A program made the position numbers and the translations under genes. A DNA stretch of 64,000 nt from Sipunculus nudus (lineage: Eukaryota; Annelida; Sipuncula; Golfingiida; Sipunculidae): the NCBI GenBank assembly GCA_026874595.1, contig CM049316.1, forward strand, positions 22,403,839 through 22,467,838. The letters run 5' to 3'. How positions within the stretch are numbered: the stretch's first letter is position 1; every line of letters starts with the position of its first letter. Of the stretch, positions 1 through 51,289 are shown one piece after another. The notes under the pieces were generated by a model. That model saw only the letters and a program-made list of their open reading frames with translations, had not been told where the DNA came from and made no database searches.

Positions 1-3000
1 ACATCCTGTATGGAAACACATCAAGTTGCTAAATTTTGCAACCCACACAATTTGAAGTTCTGTAGAGACGCCATCTTGAAAATGACTTGACTGAATTTAT
101 ACTCAAATTATTCCCCTTCCTCTAAGGAACTGTTGGCTATGATATGAAGGCCAAAATTTCAATACTTTGTGACTTATCTTGAAAGACGTGGAAAAGAACA
201 TTTTGTCCCACAGAAAGTAGGTCAACACAGCTGGCGCCACCTGGAGGTCAAAATCATCTGGCAGTCACATGATCAATATTCCTGTGAAATTTGAAACTGA
301 AGGCTGCAGCAGTTTCTAAGATATTTGGTAACAGACAATACATCATGTATAGAAACACATCAAGCTGTCATATTTTGCGATCGACAGAATTTGAAGTTCC
401 GTAGAGACGCCATCTTGAATATGACTTGACTGAATTTATACTCAAATTATTCCCCTTCCTCTAAGGAACTGTTGACTATGATATGAAGGCCAAAATATTA
501 ATACTTTGTGACTTATCTTGGAAGAAGTGGAAAAGACAATTTTTTTCCACAGAAAGTAGGTCAACACAGGTGGCGCCACCTGGAGGTCAAAATCATCTGG
601 CAGTCACATGATCAATATTCTTGTGAAATTTGAAACTGAAGGCTGCAGCAGTTCCGAAAATATTTGGTAACAGACAATACATCCTGTATGGAAACACATC
701 AAGTTGCTAAATTTTGCAACCCACACAATTTGAAGTTCTGTAGAGACGCCATCTTGAAAATGACTTGACTGAATTTATACTCAAATTATTCCCCTTCCTC
801 TAAGGAACTGTTGGCTATGATATGAAGGCCAAAATTTCAATACTTTGTGACTTATTTTGGAAGAAGTGGAAAAGACCATTTTTTCCCGCAGAAAGTAGGT
901 CAACACAGGTGGCGCCATCTGGAGGTCAAAATCATCTGGCAGTCATATGATCAATATTCCTGTGAAATTTGAAACTGAAGGCTGCAGCAGTTTCTAAGAT
1001 ATTTGGTAACAGACAATACATCATGTATGGAAACACATCAAGCTGTCATATTTTGCGATCGACAGAATTTGAAGTTCCGTAGAGACGCCATCTTGAATAT
1101 GACTTGACTGAATTTATACTCAAATTATTCCCCTTCCTCTAAGGAACTGTTGGCTTTGATATGAAGGCCAAAATTTCAATACTTTGTGACTTATCTTGGA
1201 AGAAGTGGAAAAGACAATTTTTTTCCACAGAAAGTAGGTCAACACAGCTGGCGCCACCTGGAGGTCAAAATCATCTGGCAGTCACATGATCAATATTCTT
1301 GTGAAATTTGAAACTGAAGGCTGCAGCAGTTCCGAAAATATTTGGTAACAGACAATACATCCTGTATGGAAACACATCAAGTTGCTAAATTTTGCAACCC
1401 ACACAATTAGAAGTTCTGTAGAGACGCCATCTTGAAAATGACTTGACTGATTTTATACTCAAATTATTCCCCTTCCTCTAAGGAACTGTTGGCTATGATA
1501 TGAAGGCCAAAATTCCAATACTTTGTGACTTATCTTGAAAGACGAGGAAAAGAACATTTTGTCCCACAGAAAGTAGGTCAACACAGCTGGCGCCACCTGG
1601 AGGTCAAAATCATCTGGCAGTCACATGATCAATATTCCTGTGAAATTTGAAACTGAAGGCTGCAGCAGTTTCTAAGATATTTGGTAACAGACAATACATC
1701 ATGTATAGAAACACATCAAGCTGTCATATTTTGCGATCGACAGAATTTGAAGTTTCGTAGAGACGCCATCTTGAATATGACTTGACTGAATTTATACTCA
1801 AATTATTCCCCTTCCTCTAAGGAACTGTTGGCTATGATATGAAGGCCAAAATTTCAATACTTTGTGACTTATCTTGGAAGAAGTGGAAAAGACCATTTTT
1901 ACCCGCAGAAAGTAGGTCAACACAGGTGGCGCCACCTAGAGGTCAAAATCATCTGGCAGTCACATGATCAATATTCCTGTGAAATTTGAAACTGAAGGCT
2001 GCAGCAGTTCCGAAAATATTTGGTAACAGACAATACATCCTGTATGGAAACACATCAAGTTGCTAAATTTTGCAACCCACACAATTTGAAGTTCTGTAGA
2101 GACGCCATCTTGAAAATGACTTGACTGAATTTATACTCAAATTATTCCCCTTCCTCTAAGGAACTGTTGGCTATGATATGAAGGCCAAAATTTCAATACT
2201 TTGTGACTTATTTTGGAAGAAGTGGAAAAGACCATTTTTTCCCGCAGAAAGTAGGTCAACACAGGTGGCGCCATCTGGAGGTCAAAATCATCTGGCAGTC
2301 ATATGATCAATATTCCTGTGAAATTTGAAACTGAAGGCTGCAGCAGTTTCTAAGATATTTGGTAACAGACAATACATCATGTATAGAAACACATCAAGCT
2401 GTCATATTTTGCGATCGACAGAATTTGAAGTTCCGTAGAGACGCCATCTTGAATATGACTTGACTGAATTTATACTCAAATTATTCCCCTTCCTCTAAGG
2501 AACTGTTGACTATGATATGAAGGCCAAAATATTAATACTTTGTGACTTATCTTGGAAGAAGTGGAAAAGACAATTTTTTTCCACAGAAAGTAGGTCAACA
2601 CAGGTGGCGCCACCTGGAGGTCAAAATCATCTGGCAGTCACATGATCAATATTCTTGTGAAATTTGAAACTGAAGGCTGCAGCAGTTCCGAAAATATTTG
2701 GTAACAGACAATACATCCTGTATGGAAACACATCAAGTTGCTAAATTTTGCAACCCACACAATTTGAAGTTCTGTAGAGACGCCATCTTGAAAATGACTT
2801 GACTGAATTTATACTCAAATTATTCCCCTTCCTCTAAGGAACTGTTGGCTATGATATGAAGGCCAAAATTTCAATACTTTGTGACTTATCTTGAAAGACG
2901 TGGAAAAGAACATTTTGTCCCACAGAAAGTAGGTCAACACAGCTGGCGCCACCTGGAGGTCAAAATCATCTGGCAGTCACATGATCAATATTCCTGTGAA

Positions 3001-4070
3001 ATTTGAAACTGAAGGCTGCAGCAGTTTCTAAGATATTTGGTAACAGACAATACATCATGTATAGAAACACATCAAGCTGTCATATTTTGCGATCGACAGA
3101 ATTTGAAGTTTCGTAGAGACGCCATCTTGAATATGACTTAACTGAATTTATACTCAAATTATTCCCCTTCCTCTAAGGAACTGTTGGCTATGATATGAAG
3201 GCCAAAATTTCAATACTTTGTGACTTATCTTGGAAGAAGTGGAAAAGACCATTTTTACCCGCAGAAAGTAGGTCAACACAGGTGGCGCCACCTGGAGGTC
3301 AAAATCATCTGGCAGTCACATGATCAATATTCCTGTGAAATTTGAAACTGAAGGCTGCAGCAGTTCCGAAAATATTTGGTAACAGACAATACATCCTGTA
3401 TGGAAACACATCAAGTTGCTAAATTTTGCAACCCACACAATTTGAAGTTCTGTAGAGACGCCATCTTGAAAATGACTTGACTGAATTTATACTCAAATTA
3501 TTCCCCTTCCTCTAAGGAACTGTTGGCTATGATATGAAGGCCAAAATTTCAATACTTTGTGACTTATTTTGGAAGAAGTGGAAAAGACCATTTTTTCCCG
3601 CAGAAAGTAGGTCAACACAGGTGGCGCCATCTGGAGGTCAAAATCATCTGGCAGTCACATGATCAATATTCCTGTGAAATTTGAAACTGAAGGCTGCAGC
3701 AGTTTCTAAGATATTTGGTAACAGACAATACATCATGTATAGAAACACATCAAGCTGTCATATTTTGCGATCGACAGAATTTGAAGTTCCGTAGAGACGC
3801 CATCTTGAATATGACTTGACTGAATTTATACTCAAATTATTCCCCTTCCTCTAAGGAACTGTTGACTATGATATGAAGGCCAAAATATTAATACTTTATG
3901 ACTTATCTTGAAAGAAGTCGAAAAGACCATTTCTTCCCGCAGAAAGTAGGTCAACATAGGTGGCGCCACCAAAAGCTTATTTTTGCATGTCCATCCCATG
4001 ATCAGTAATTCTGCAAAGTTTCATGAAGGTAGCTGCTTTGGCTGTTGAGATATTTGGTAACAGACGGTGG
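1..4070. repeat. Tandem array of 339-bp monomers with higher-order structure
   Basis: Twelve monomers of 339 bp fill this stretch; landmark ATCCTGTATG recurs at 3, 681, 1359, 2037, 2715 and 3393 (exactly 678 apart) and ATCATGTAT at 342, 1020 and so on to 3732. A-type and B-type monomers alternate. Diagnostic variants give the order a-d-c-d'-a-b-c-d-a-b-c-d, so 1359-2714 and 2715-4070 are two copies of a 1,356-bp four-monomer unit. No ORF crosses it. The array runs off the left edge of the window. Each monomer contains a GGCGCCACCTGG-like palindromic site. Confidence 0.95.
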
Positions 4071-4147
4071 ACGGTGGACAGTTGACAGTGGACAGTGGAC
4101 AGTGGACGGCGGACGCTGCGCCATGGCATAAGTTCACAGAGTGAACT
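3972..4147. repeat. Edge of the 339-bp array with GGACAGT minisatellite and terminal hairpin
   Basis: After GGTGGCGCCACC the last monomer switches to a diverged version that stays in length register up to the GGTAACAGAC landmark. A short GGACGGT/GGACAGT repeat (about 4065-4112) follows, then GCGCCATGGCATAAG and a 7-bp-stem hairpin AGTTCAC-AGA-GTGAACT at 4131-4147. This looks like the terminus of a dispersed element. Confidence 0.7.
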
Positions 4148-7100
4148 AAAAAAGGGAGTAAGACAATTTAATGGTGAGCGGAAAGAAGACCAACTTACGG
4201 CAAGATTCCCTGAAACAAAACCCGTGGTATGTTCTCAGTAAACGTTACCTGCATGGTCAGATCTGTTATGGTATACAAGAATATAATTGGAACTCAGTAT
4301 ATGAAGGGGATTTCAGGGGCGGGCCCAGGATTTTGGAAAGGGGAGGGTCACGCCCAGGAAAACTGAAAGAAACCTAGATAAAAGGTCCTCTGGTCCAGGA
4401 AGTAGGGGGTCAGGGTCAGATATCTAGGATTTCGTAATACCTCCTCAAAATTGTTTTTTCTATAGGTTTGTTTATTTGTTATTATGATAAGTTCTTTCAT
4501 CTGGATTTCTTCAATTGCGTAAAATCTTTGCACGTCTTATGTTTGAATGTAATGCAAGTGTCATGCGCTTTGGTAAAGTGTGTGAATCAGTTAATGTAAA
4601 GTAAACACTATAATTAATATTTCTTAAATTGTTTTAAATATTGATTTCTGCTTTAAAATCTCGTATATTTATCACTTAATTAAATAAGCGAATGGTTAAT
4701 CTGAACAAGCAGGTCTTTAATCTTGAAAGAGGCATACCAAATATACCTGGCTATGTATAGAAATGAAAAATCAAACTGTCAGCTGATTGGACCATATTAT
4801 AGGCACATTGTTGGCTATTACCTGTTAAATCGGCACAGTAATTGCTGTAAATATTAATTCCAGCTTACTGTGTTGATTCAACAGGCGAAGGTTCATCCAA
4901 GAATACAATTCTGCACATTTATCTTAAGTCAAAGACCCTCATGCATACCATTTTAGCTGATGAGACGCAATTTTTGGCTGATCCGACCTACTTATTGATA
5001 CAGCGTACTACGCCGGATCATTAAAAAACACTAGTTCCAAACTGATGAAGACATTCTATAATATTGATCTTTAAAATAAAGAACCAATGGCCATTTCGTG
5101 AATGCGCCAATGAAGAATTGGCTGAGTTTTGGCCTGGATCCGGCACATGATCCGGATCCAAGAACGTAAGTAATAGCCAAAAATGTACAGTAACTAATGC
5201 ATATATATTAAATAGCGGCTATTAATATTTCCCTGGGAGTTTGTTATTTGTATGTAAAATTAAAAAAATAATCAAATTAGAACTACTCACACAATTCTGA
5301 ACTGACTGCAGTGATGCCAAAATAACATATCTCTCTTTCATAGATGATGAACATAAAAACAATGGAACCTGTCTGAAAAACCACCTGTCTAATAATTAAG
5401 AGTGAACCCTACAGTGAACCGGAAACATTCACATAGGTATATCTGATCTGTCTAATAAGACCACCTTTGATTTAAAACCAATTTTGGTCAGTTCCACAGG
5501 TGGCCTTATTGCACATGTTTCATTACATTACGCGAATTGACATTTTCCTGTCAATTATAGCTAAAATTTTGCTAAACGTACGTAAAAACAAAAGATATGT
5601 CAGAGACATCGATCCAGCGGTCCAGATTACCTCTTTAATCTGAAGGATTGATTGTATCCTAGGGTATTTTCCTATCCCTCAACAAAATCTGTTCAGGACT
5701 TTTTGTGTTATTTGTTATCAAACAATTTAGTTATTTGATACCACCAGAAATACTGGCCAGAGTCAAATAGTGTCAACCAAACCATCGACTCACAGTCAAC
5801 GTCAAGAACTTGTGACCTCTTCTCTTGAATAAAAGTAGGACTATTAGCCAAGAAACAGAATTCCTATTATTCGAGGACAGGCCTGTGATTTTTAAGGTTG
5901 TGCCACATGGAGCGACAATCGTACTCATAAGACCCTGACTGTTGTCATGACTGCTAAGAGTGTTGGTTAAGAAATCGTGTCTCAAAATGCACTTGGCTTT
6001 TCAAGTACACCAGTATCGAATGTAAACATCCAGTGAGGACAGTAGACAATGGTCCATTAAAATATGTTAGTCTAGAATTCTTTTAAATCAGATAACATGA
6101 ATATTTAAGAAATTATTAAATGTGGCAGGTGCCATTCCAAAAGAAAGCTGGTCTTGGGTCATGTCAAATTTTGACTATAAAATTTACCGTTGGGACGAGT
6201 CGTCTCAGCCGTTCATACAATGCATAACTTAAATTCGTTCATTTTTTAAAGAAAAAAATCTCTGGTGGGAAAATTATAGGTATACCATATAAAGAATGCC
6301 TTAGAAATATGCTAGCCCTTTTGGTCATCATTTCAGAGGAAGGTACATAATTGCTTTCAAATCCAGGATCATTTTATATTTTTTCTAAGTTCCTGTCGCC
6401 AGGGTCAATTATTTTACCCCAGTTCCTGCCGCAAGACATGCACGTTTTGTCGGTTCCGTGGGACCCAGACACCCCACTCAAGGGTAATTTAAGTTACATG
6501 TACAACCGACAGGTGTCCGCACATGCATAGATAGAAAAGAACAATTGTCACTATTGTTCATAACAGAAGGTTAAAAACTTGAGGTCACAAAAGCTTTAAG
6601 GGAATAACATGTGCCGCTGTGATATTTTAATCCTGTCCGAAATTTAACTTTGTCGAAATGAAAGGCCTAAATTAGTATCTGAAGCATCTGAAGTTAGAGC
6701 TTCTTAAGCATGCTGATTCCATAACTGTCCCAGTTTCATGACCCGTTTCAACTAGATCAAAGGCTCAAACGAACAGTCATGGACTGTTTTAGAAGTATAT
6801 ATAGATAAACAATACAAGGTTTATAAATTTTAATTCATAAGAGGCAGATTATTAAACTCTAAATGGAACATGAAAATAAGGCTCAGATACATTATTATTG
6901 GGAGATCATTCAGCCTGTGCATTTTTAGAAATATTTTTGAAATCATGTTTTTGTTATTGTCTTGATTAATATCCGCGAGCTTTAGAAATGAATATGAAAT
7001 ACATAAGTCTTACAATAGAGTATGAAACTGACTGGCAAAGCAATGATTTTTTTTCATGAGCTGGTGGGTTGTACAAACCAGCAAAACACTTATCAAACAC

Positions 7101-8950
7101 TCCTGACATTGTCTTGAAACAAATTATTTGCACTTTATACTGTTTATTGAATAATCAAGTTAATAACAATGAGTAAGACACATCTGCAGTATAGTACTAG
7201 TGGTATATCATTCGAGTATAACATGTACATACAGTTAATCTTTGATTAACTTTGTCACATGGAAGAAAAGGTTATATGATAACAATGATCACAGTACTGA
7301 ACGAAGGAGAAAGTTGAACACACAATCATATAGCTATAAAAAACGTCTCAATATCTCAAATGTACTTAATAAATGCTTGATATGAGAATAAGATACAATA
7401 ACACACGTTTCGTGACTCCACAGCGTTTCTGTACGTTATACAAACGTCGATTTATTGTCTGTGTTAACTTTTGCCAGTGCTACGGTTATTTCATATAAAA
7501 TTTACTTATAAAATTATTTGTACTGTAAAATATATTATACTCACATGTTACACGTGGCCTTCCATTTCATATGATGTATTTTCATTAACAGCACAATAAT
7601 TTTAGGGATGTTACAATACATCAGTGCCGTGATACATCGTAACTCAATTAAATCCAAATATCGAAAGAAAAAGGTTCAAGAAATGTCAATTGAGAAAATG
7701 GTTCCACAAGAAACCATGTTCAAAATGTAACAAAGGGGGTTCTTATAAGAACCATCAAGAACCTTTTTTCGCAGAGTCCAGTACTTGTCCAGGATGAACC
7801 ATTCTCCTTATTAAGTTTGATATTCATGCCAGTCTTTCTCTTTCAGCCGTTGATGTCAAGCTCTCGTTAAGATCCGTACCAAAAAATCTGTTACTGATTG
7901 ATCCCTTTACAAGCACGAGGCTCACTAATGCCTACTCTATAGACTGGCTCCCGGGTCTCAATCATTTGGTTAGTTTCTCGGAGAATGGACTTATTGATCA
8001 TACTGTTCAGTTCTAAAGATTTCCATGATTCTTTGAATGGTTCAAATTTTGTAAAAAATAAAACCTGACTGAACCAGTTCTTAAATGTAAATATGAAGAG
8101 TATAAAAGCCTTTCGGAAACCTTAACAGAAAACGGTTAATTTTTATTTAAAACATCGCGACAAACAGACGTTTAGCGGATGTGTTGTCAACTTTTTTTTA
8201 GATATCAGGGAATCTGTAAGTTTAATTAATTAAAGCGCAAAAGAACAAAATATCATACTTACAAATTTGTATTAAAAGGAAAAACAGAATATATGGCAGC
8301 AATTTTATGTATTTATGTATAAGCTAATCTTGCGATTAAATATAATAAATGACTATATGTCTATATATTTATAATGCAATAATTATACAGTAAATCAACG
8401 TGTATTATGAGTATACATACAATACATGTGCAGTTAAGTATGATATAATAGAAATTATTTTATCCATATTGTTTATGTGTTTTCTCTAAAAGCACACTGG
8501 TATGAATATACAAATACCTTAGGTGTAAGTCAGTTAAATTATGCTAGTGGGTCAGAAAATGGACTAATCTTTTGGTTTTGCATCTTGTCTCTATAAAGAA
8601 AGTTTGACTAAAATTGAATGGTCAGTTTTTCAGTCTTTACGGCAAATGTGCAATTTTACTGATTCGCTGTTTGTTTGACACAAAATGTGGCCTGCTTGTG
8701 TGTGTGTGTGTGTGTACCTGTGACAATGATAATTAAAATATGCATATTAAGATATAATATCAAACAACATCATTACAAGTATCACAGGCAAGGACGGAAT
8801 GTATCACAGGTAAAAGCAGAGCCATTTGTACATGCCTATGTATATGCATTTGTAATATATATGGCATATATTCATGTAATGATTACAATACATTTTGCTT
8901 ATTTATATAATTATGTTATATATAAAATATTTACAAGGCTGAGTATGATA
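4148..8950. other. Intergenic, no gene seen
   Basis: Both strands contain only short chance ORFs. A fragment with the palindromic core TGGATCCGG...CCGGATCCA is at about 5095-5170, related to copies elsewhere in the window. A TG run lies at 8697-8714. Nothing else stood out. Confidence 0.6.
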
Positions 8951-8952
8951 TT

Positions 8953-9009
8953 AATATATATATATATATATATATATAAATATATATAGGCTGAGAATGA
9001 TAAATGCCA

Positions 9010-9101
<92 letters not shown>

Positions 9102-9103
9102 TG
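8953..9103. repeat. AT microsatellites
   Basis: Two long AT/TA runs separated by GGCTGAGAATGATAAATG. The ORF with a TYR-ILE repeat here is a translation of the microsatellite, not a gene. Confidence 0.95.
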
Positions 9104-9129
9104 AAATCATTCTTAGCCTCATATAAATT

Positions 9130-9135
9130 TTTATT
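9130..9135 (-). terminator. Candidate poly(A) signal AATAAA
   Basis: The nearest canonical AATAAA on the minus strand beyond the stop; it would give a 3' UTR of about 0.7 kb containing AT microsatellites. No closer AATAAA or ATTAAA was found, and variant signals are possible. Confidence 0.25.
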
Positions 9136-9733
9136 TATATATATAAATCAGGTCCCTATATATATTATTTTTGACGATATCAGTCGTTATCAGGTTAAGG
9201 TCGCTTCAGGTGTGCGAGTTGAGGACCCGTCTTTTAGCGCCATCTAGGGATGAACGACTACACTAAAATCAACGCTGCCTGCAGAATGTTGAGAGTCCTC
9301 TTTTTATGTCAAAGAGCTGCATGTGATCAAGGCACATCCATTATATATTATAACTTGACATCAGAAATTTTGTTCAATTGTAGTATCTGGTTTGATATTT
9401 TCTATTTTTATCCCCATTCAAATTAGAATATTGCCTGTATGGCATGTATACAATGAGCCAAAGGATATACGTTTGCGGACTGCTCATCTAAATGTTACCT
9501 TCGAGGGCAAAATTTCTGAAACGTCGACAAATATACCTTACTTTTTTCTTCCCATTTTTTTTGTTCCATTTTCCAATAAACAGCTTGATCAAGGCACGAT
9601 ACAAAATATCGGACAGGTCCGATAAATATGCTGATACGTAATAGATACGTATGTATTATCTTTACACTATAAATGTTTGTTCGTTAGTTTGTGTTTATGT
9701 GTATAATATTACAGAAATTTCTGTAACGTTTTA

Positions 9734-9739
<6 letters not shown>

Positions 9740-9801
<62 letters not shown>
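9740..9801. repeat. AT microsatellite just past the stop codon
   Basis: About 62 bp of AT, 47 nt beyond the stop codon on the coding strand, so it probably lies in the 3' UTR. Confidence 0.95.
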
Positions 9802-9802
<1 letters not shown>

Positions 9803-9847
9803 GGATTGCGCTCATCAAATGACAGTTATCTTGCTTTATCCTTTGAT

Positions 9848-48131
<38,284 letters not shown>

Positions 48132-48133
48132 TG

Positions 48134-48141
48134 TGACGTCA
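48134..48141 (-). promoter_or_regulatory. CRE palindrome TGACGTCA in the 5' UTR
   Basis: Perfect TGACGTCA, a CREB/ATF consensus, sits 2 nt before the start codon, about 75 nt downstream of the predicted start. It may be regulatory or coincidental. Confidence 0.35.
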
Positions 48142-48210
48142 CACTCGTCTGTTTCAGTAGTGTCGTCTGCTGCGAGAGTCTGTGGATCTCGGACTTGAGA
48201 GATGTTCCGA

Positions 48211-48218
48211 CACACTGA
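48211..48218 (-). promoter_or_regulatory. Initiator and likely transcription start
   Basis: TCAGTGTG on the minus strand matches the invertebrate initiator TCAGT. Start at A (48216) gives an 85-nt 5' UTR with no upstream ATG. Confidence 0.55.
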
Positions 48219-48239
48219 TAAACTTAGATCACACAATGC

Positions 48240-48245
48240 CTTATA
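48240..48245 (-). promoter_or_regulatory. TATA box of the CAP gene
   Basis: TATAAG on the minus strand. Its first T lies 29 nt upstream of the A of an initiator-like TCAGTGTG, the textbook spacing for a focused promoter. Confidence 0.6.
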
Positions 48246-48725
48246 TCCTATGGCGTGATGATATTGTCAATAAAGCAGATAAACAGCACTGTCGGACTGC
48301 ATTTACTGCATCACGTAAGTTTGTCTACGTATCTTTGTGTGTATAGCAGTATCAATAGCCCAAGCACGCTAGGTTTAGATTCAGTCAAACAGAGCCCGTG
48401 TTGTTTTATATACACCGTATCAAGCACTGTACCAAACAAGCCCGCAACCAACAAGAACACGTTATTCGTGCCTCAGCACGAGATCCTGCCCACTGATTGG
48501 CTGTACAGGTCACGCCCCAGCGAATCATAACTGTGTCCGTGTTGATTGATTGTACAATATTTACACATGCTCAATTGATTCCCCCCCCCCCCCCCCCCCA
48601 TCTTTTCGGCCAAGTGTGCAACGAAAAATCTAACGATTTATATTGTAGATTTTCACCATAGTCTAATGGACTTTTTTTTTCTTTGTAGTGAAATTATACC
48701 GGAAGAAATGTCGCTGTAAATATAG

Positions 48726-48728
<3 letters not shown>

Positions 48729-48776
<48 letters not shown>

Positions 48777-48924
48777 CTAATATATACACTATATACACAT
48801 TCCGCACACACAGACACAAACACATACATAGAGAGAGAGAGGAGTGGAGGGAGAGGGAGGGAAGGAGAGAAAGAAAGAGAGCGAGAGACGGAGAGAGGGA
48901 GGGAGAGAAAGAGAGAGCGGGAGA
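48729..48924. repeat. TC microsatellite opposite a GA-rich tract
   Basis: A 46-bp TC run, about 55 bp spacer, then about 95 bp of GA-rich sequence form an imperfect inverted repeat about 510-710 bp upstream of the predicted transcription start. Confidence 0.85.
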
Positions 48925-49517
48925 CGGAAAGGAGTGATGAGATACAAACGAAAACCTAATTAAATCGTCGCCCTGTAAACGCAGCCACCGCACTTTCTTG
49001 TAGAATAACGTTATTTTGACCAAGTCTAATGACACCCGCACAAACATAAAAACACACAAAAACGCTCACATAGGCTCATACAATGCCGATATTATATTGG
49101 TGAATAATAAGACCACGCTCACACCTTTTACGATACACGCCCAATAAGTGTCACAAAATTCTATTCTGCACCACAGCACACAAGTATCAACAATACTAAT
49201 CTTCAGTAAACAGTGGGATAGTAAGTCTTCAATCGGAACATAGCTCGTACCTGGTACCTATAAAATATAACTCCCGCATATCTCCATGCAGTCCCCTAGC
49301 CAGTGTACGCTTACGGGAAACAAATATCCTAGAAAAAAGATAAAGAGTCATTGTGAGTAGCTGATCATGTCGAATTAACAATAGTTCTTCATTGAAGCGG
49401 CTATGTTGGCATAGCTGTGACCGAATACACATACCATTTTTACTGTATGCGCTTGCATGAATGGCTAATGTAAAGACGACCTCTTGCGCAACACTGACTC
49501 AAACATTTCATGATCAT

Positions 49518-49572
<55 letters not shown>

Positions 49573-51289
49573 CTTTGGATTATGCGTTACATTTCTTCGT
49601 GTAATCTCACGGTATTTTGTAATATCAGATATATTTTAATCCGTAAGCACACAGGTAAACGTACGTCTCTGCCAGTTCTGTTTTTTTTTACCAAATCAGC
49701 ACATCAAGCAATTCCTTGCTTCATGACCCGTCTCTCAATGAATTTTAGTGTGATCCACCTACAACCACTTAGATGCCATGTACACAGAAAAAAACCGAGA
49801 CAACTGAGAGAAAGATAAATGTGAATGATATTCTAAAATCTCCCATCCTTCCTCGGCGACATTATGAAACACTAGCTTGTATAACAAAGGCTGGAGCTAT
49901 ATTCCAGCAAGGGATGCATATCTCTTATTAATATTTCATTCTGAAATGTATATGTTGCAGTGAATTATTCAGGCATCACAGCAATCATTTAAATAGACAC
50001 CTCTTTGCTTTACAGAAAATATGAGTTAACAAAATATAACTCGACTGAGTTCCATGCGTGAACAAACACGTTGAATATTGTTTGGGGTTTGTTACCATGA
50101 ATGATTTTAAGAAAAAAGTCTATGCACAGAAGACTATTGGGATGGTTAGCCAAAACGCCTGCAGAGCCAGTTCGGCAGCAGGAGTAAATTTAAAAAAAAG
50201 CACATGTATGACTAAAATAATAGGTATTAGTTTAACTTGCCTAACTAAATAACAGTCTGAGACTACCAATAGTCTGTGTCCTCCACTAACATCCATATGC
50301 TATGTGCTACACAAACAAATGTGTCCTTAAACAGACAAAGATAAGGTCAAGGTTCACCTGCACGATGGGCTCTGGAAAAAAGGCCGTCCCTAATATCAAT
50401 GAATGGTTCTGGCCCTAGGCGGGGCTAAAGAATTTATGCAATCTCCCAATGGAATAGAAGCCTTTAAATTTAACACCTAAATTATGTTTTTTTTTCAGAT
50501 GTCCTTCTTAATTTAAAGAATCATTTGGCTTTTACCCTATATAAAAGTCCAAATGTGTTACCAAAAACCCGTTCTTAATTTTTTTTGATACAGTTGCTTA
50601 CAGGCAAACCAAACAATAATGAAATGAAAACATTATACCTCGCCACTTTGCGCAGGTATAATAATTGACAAAAAGATCAAAGGGCGATCAACTAATTTGG
50701 TGTAACGAATTATAGCTTGGCAACCAATTGTGACAGCATGCTGTGAGGGAATTGGTCAGGTGGTCACTATATATACACAGACCGCATTTGTTGCAACTCC
50801 TGTCACACAAGAACCAAAGAGACGTTGTATTTTGGTCCCTGGAAACTAAAGGAGATTTCCATTACCAATGTATATTCTTGAATTATCACAGCATGGTCGA
50901 CTTCTAAGTTGCTGACTAATGCTAGGATTATTTATTTCTTCGGTGAGCTGGTCATTAAGGAGCGGGGAGTGTCGTGCCAAACGAGTACGTACAAATACCT
51001 GTATACACCGTGTGTTTCACAGTAAATGTTTAGAGAAAACATTTGATACACTGGGAAGATCATTCGACTGCACACGTGAAGTGTGATATGAATAAATACT
51101 AAGAGGAAGGAAAACCTATACTATTTCGCATCAGTGAAACCCTGAGGATTCGAGCTCGAGTCAGGGCATCACAGATTTTCTTTCTGGTAAAAAGAAAGCA
51201 TAGTCAATGCAAGTTTCTCAATCGTATGTATAGTCAATATTCTACTTTTGCGACTCTGCTCGAATTTAAGGAACGATGTTGACTGAAAC

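Noticed and set aside
1-4070. CRISPR-like regular repeats
   Set aside because: Monomers are 339 bp, contiguous, without spacers, in animal DNA.
8931-9122. Open frames of alternating Tyr-Ile (also 9651-9866, 22221-22551, 31620-31937, 13069-13269)
   Set aside because: They are translations of AT microsatellites.
48132-48236. In-frame upstream ATG giving a 35-residue N-terminal extension
   Set aside because: Lies upstream of the predicted start site and would bury the signal peptide.
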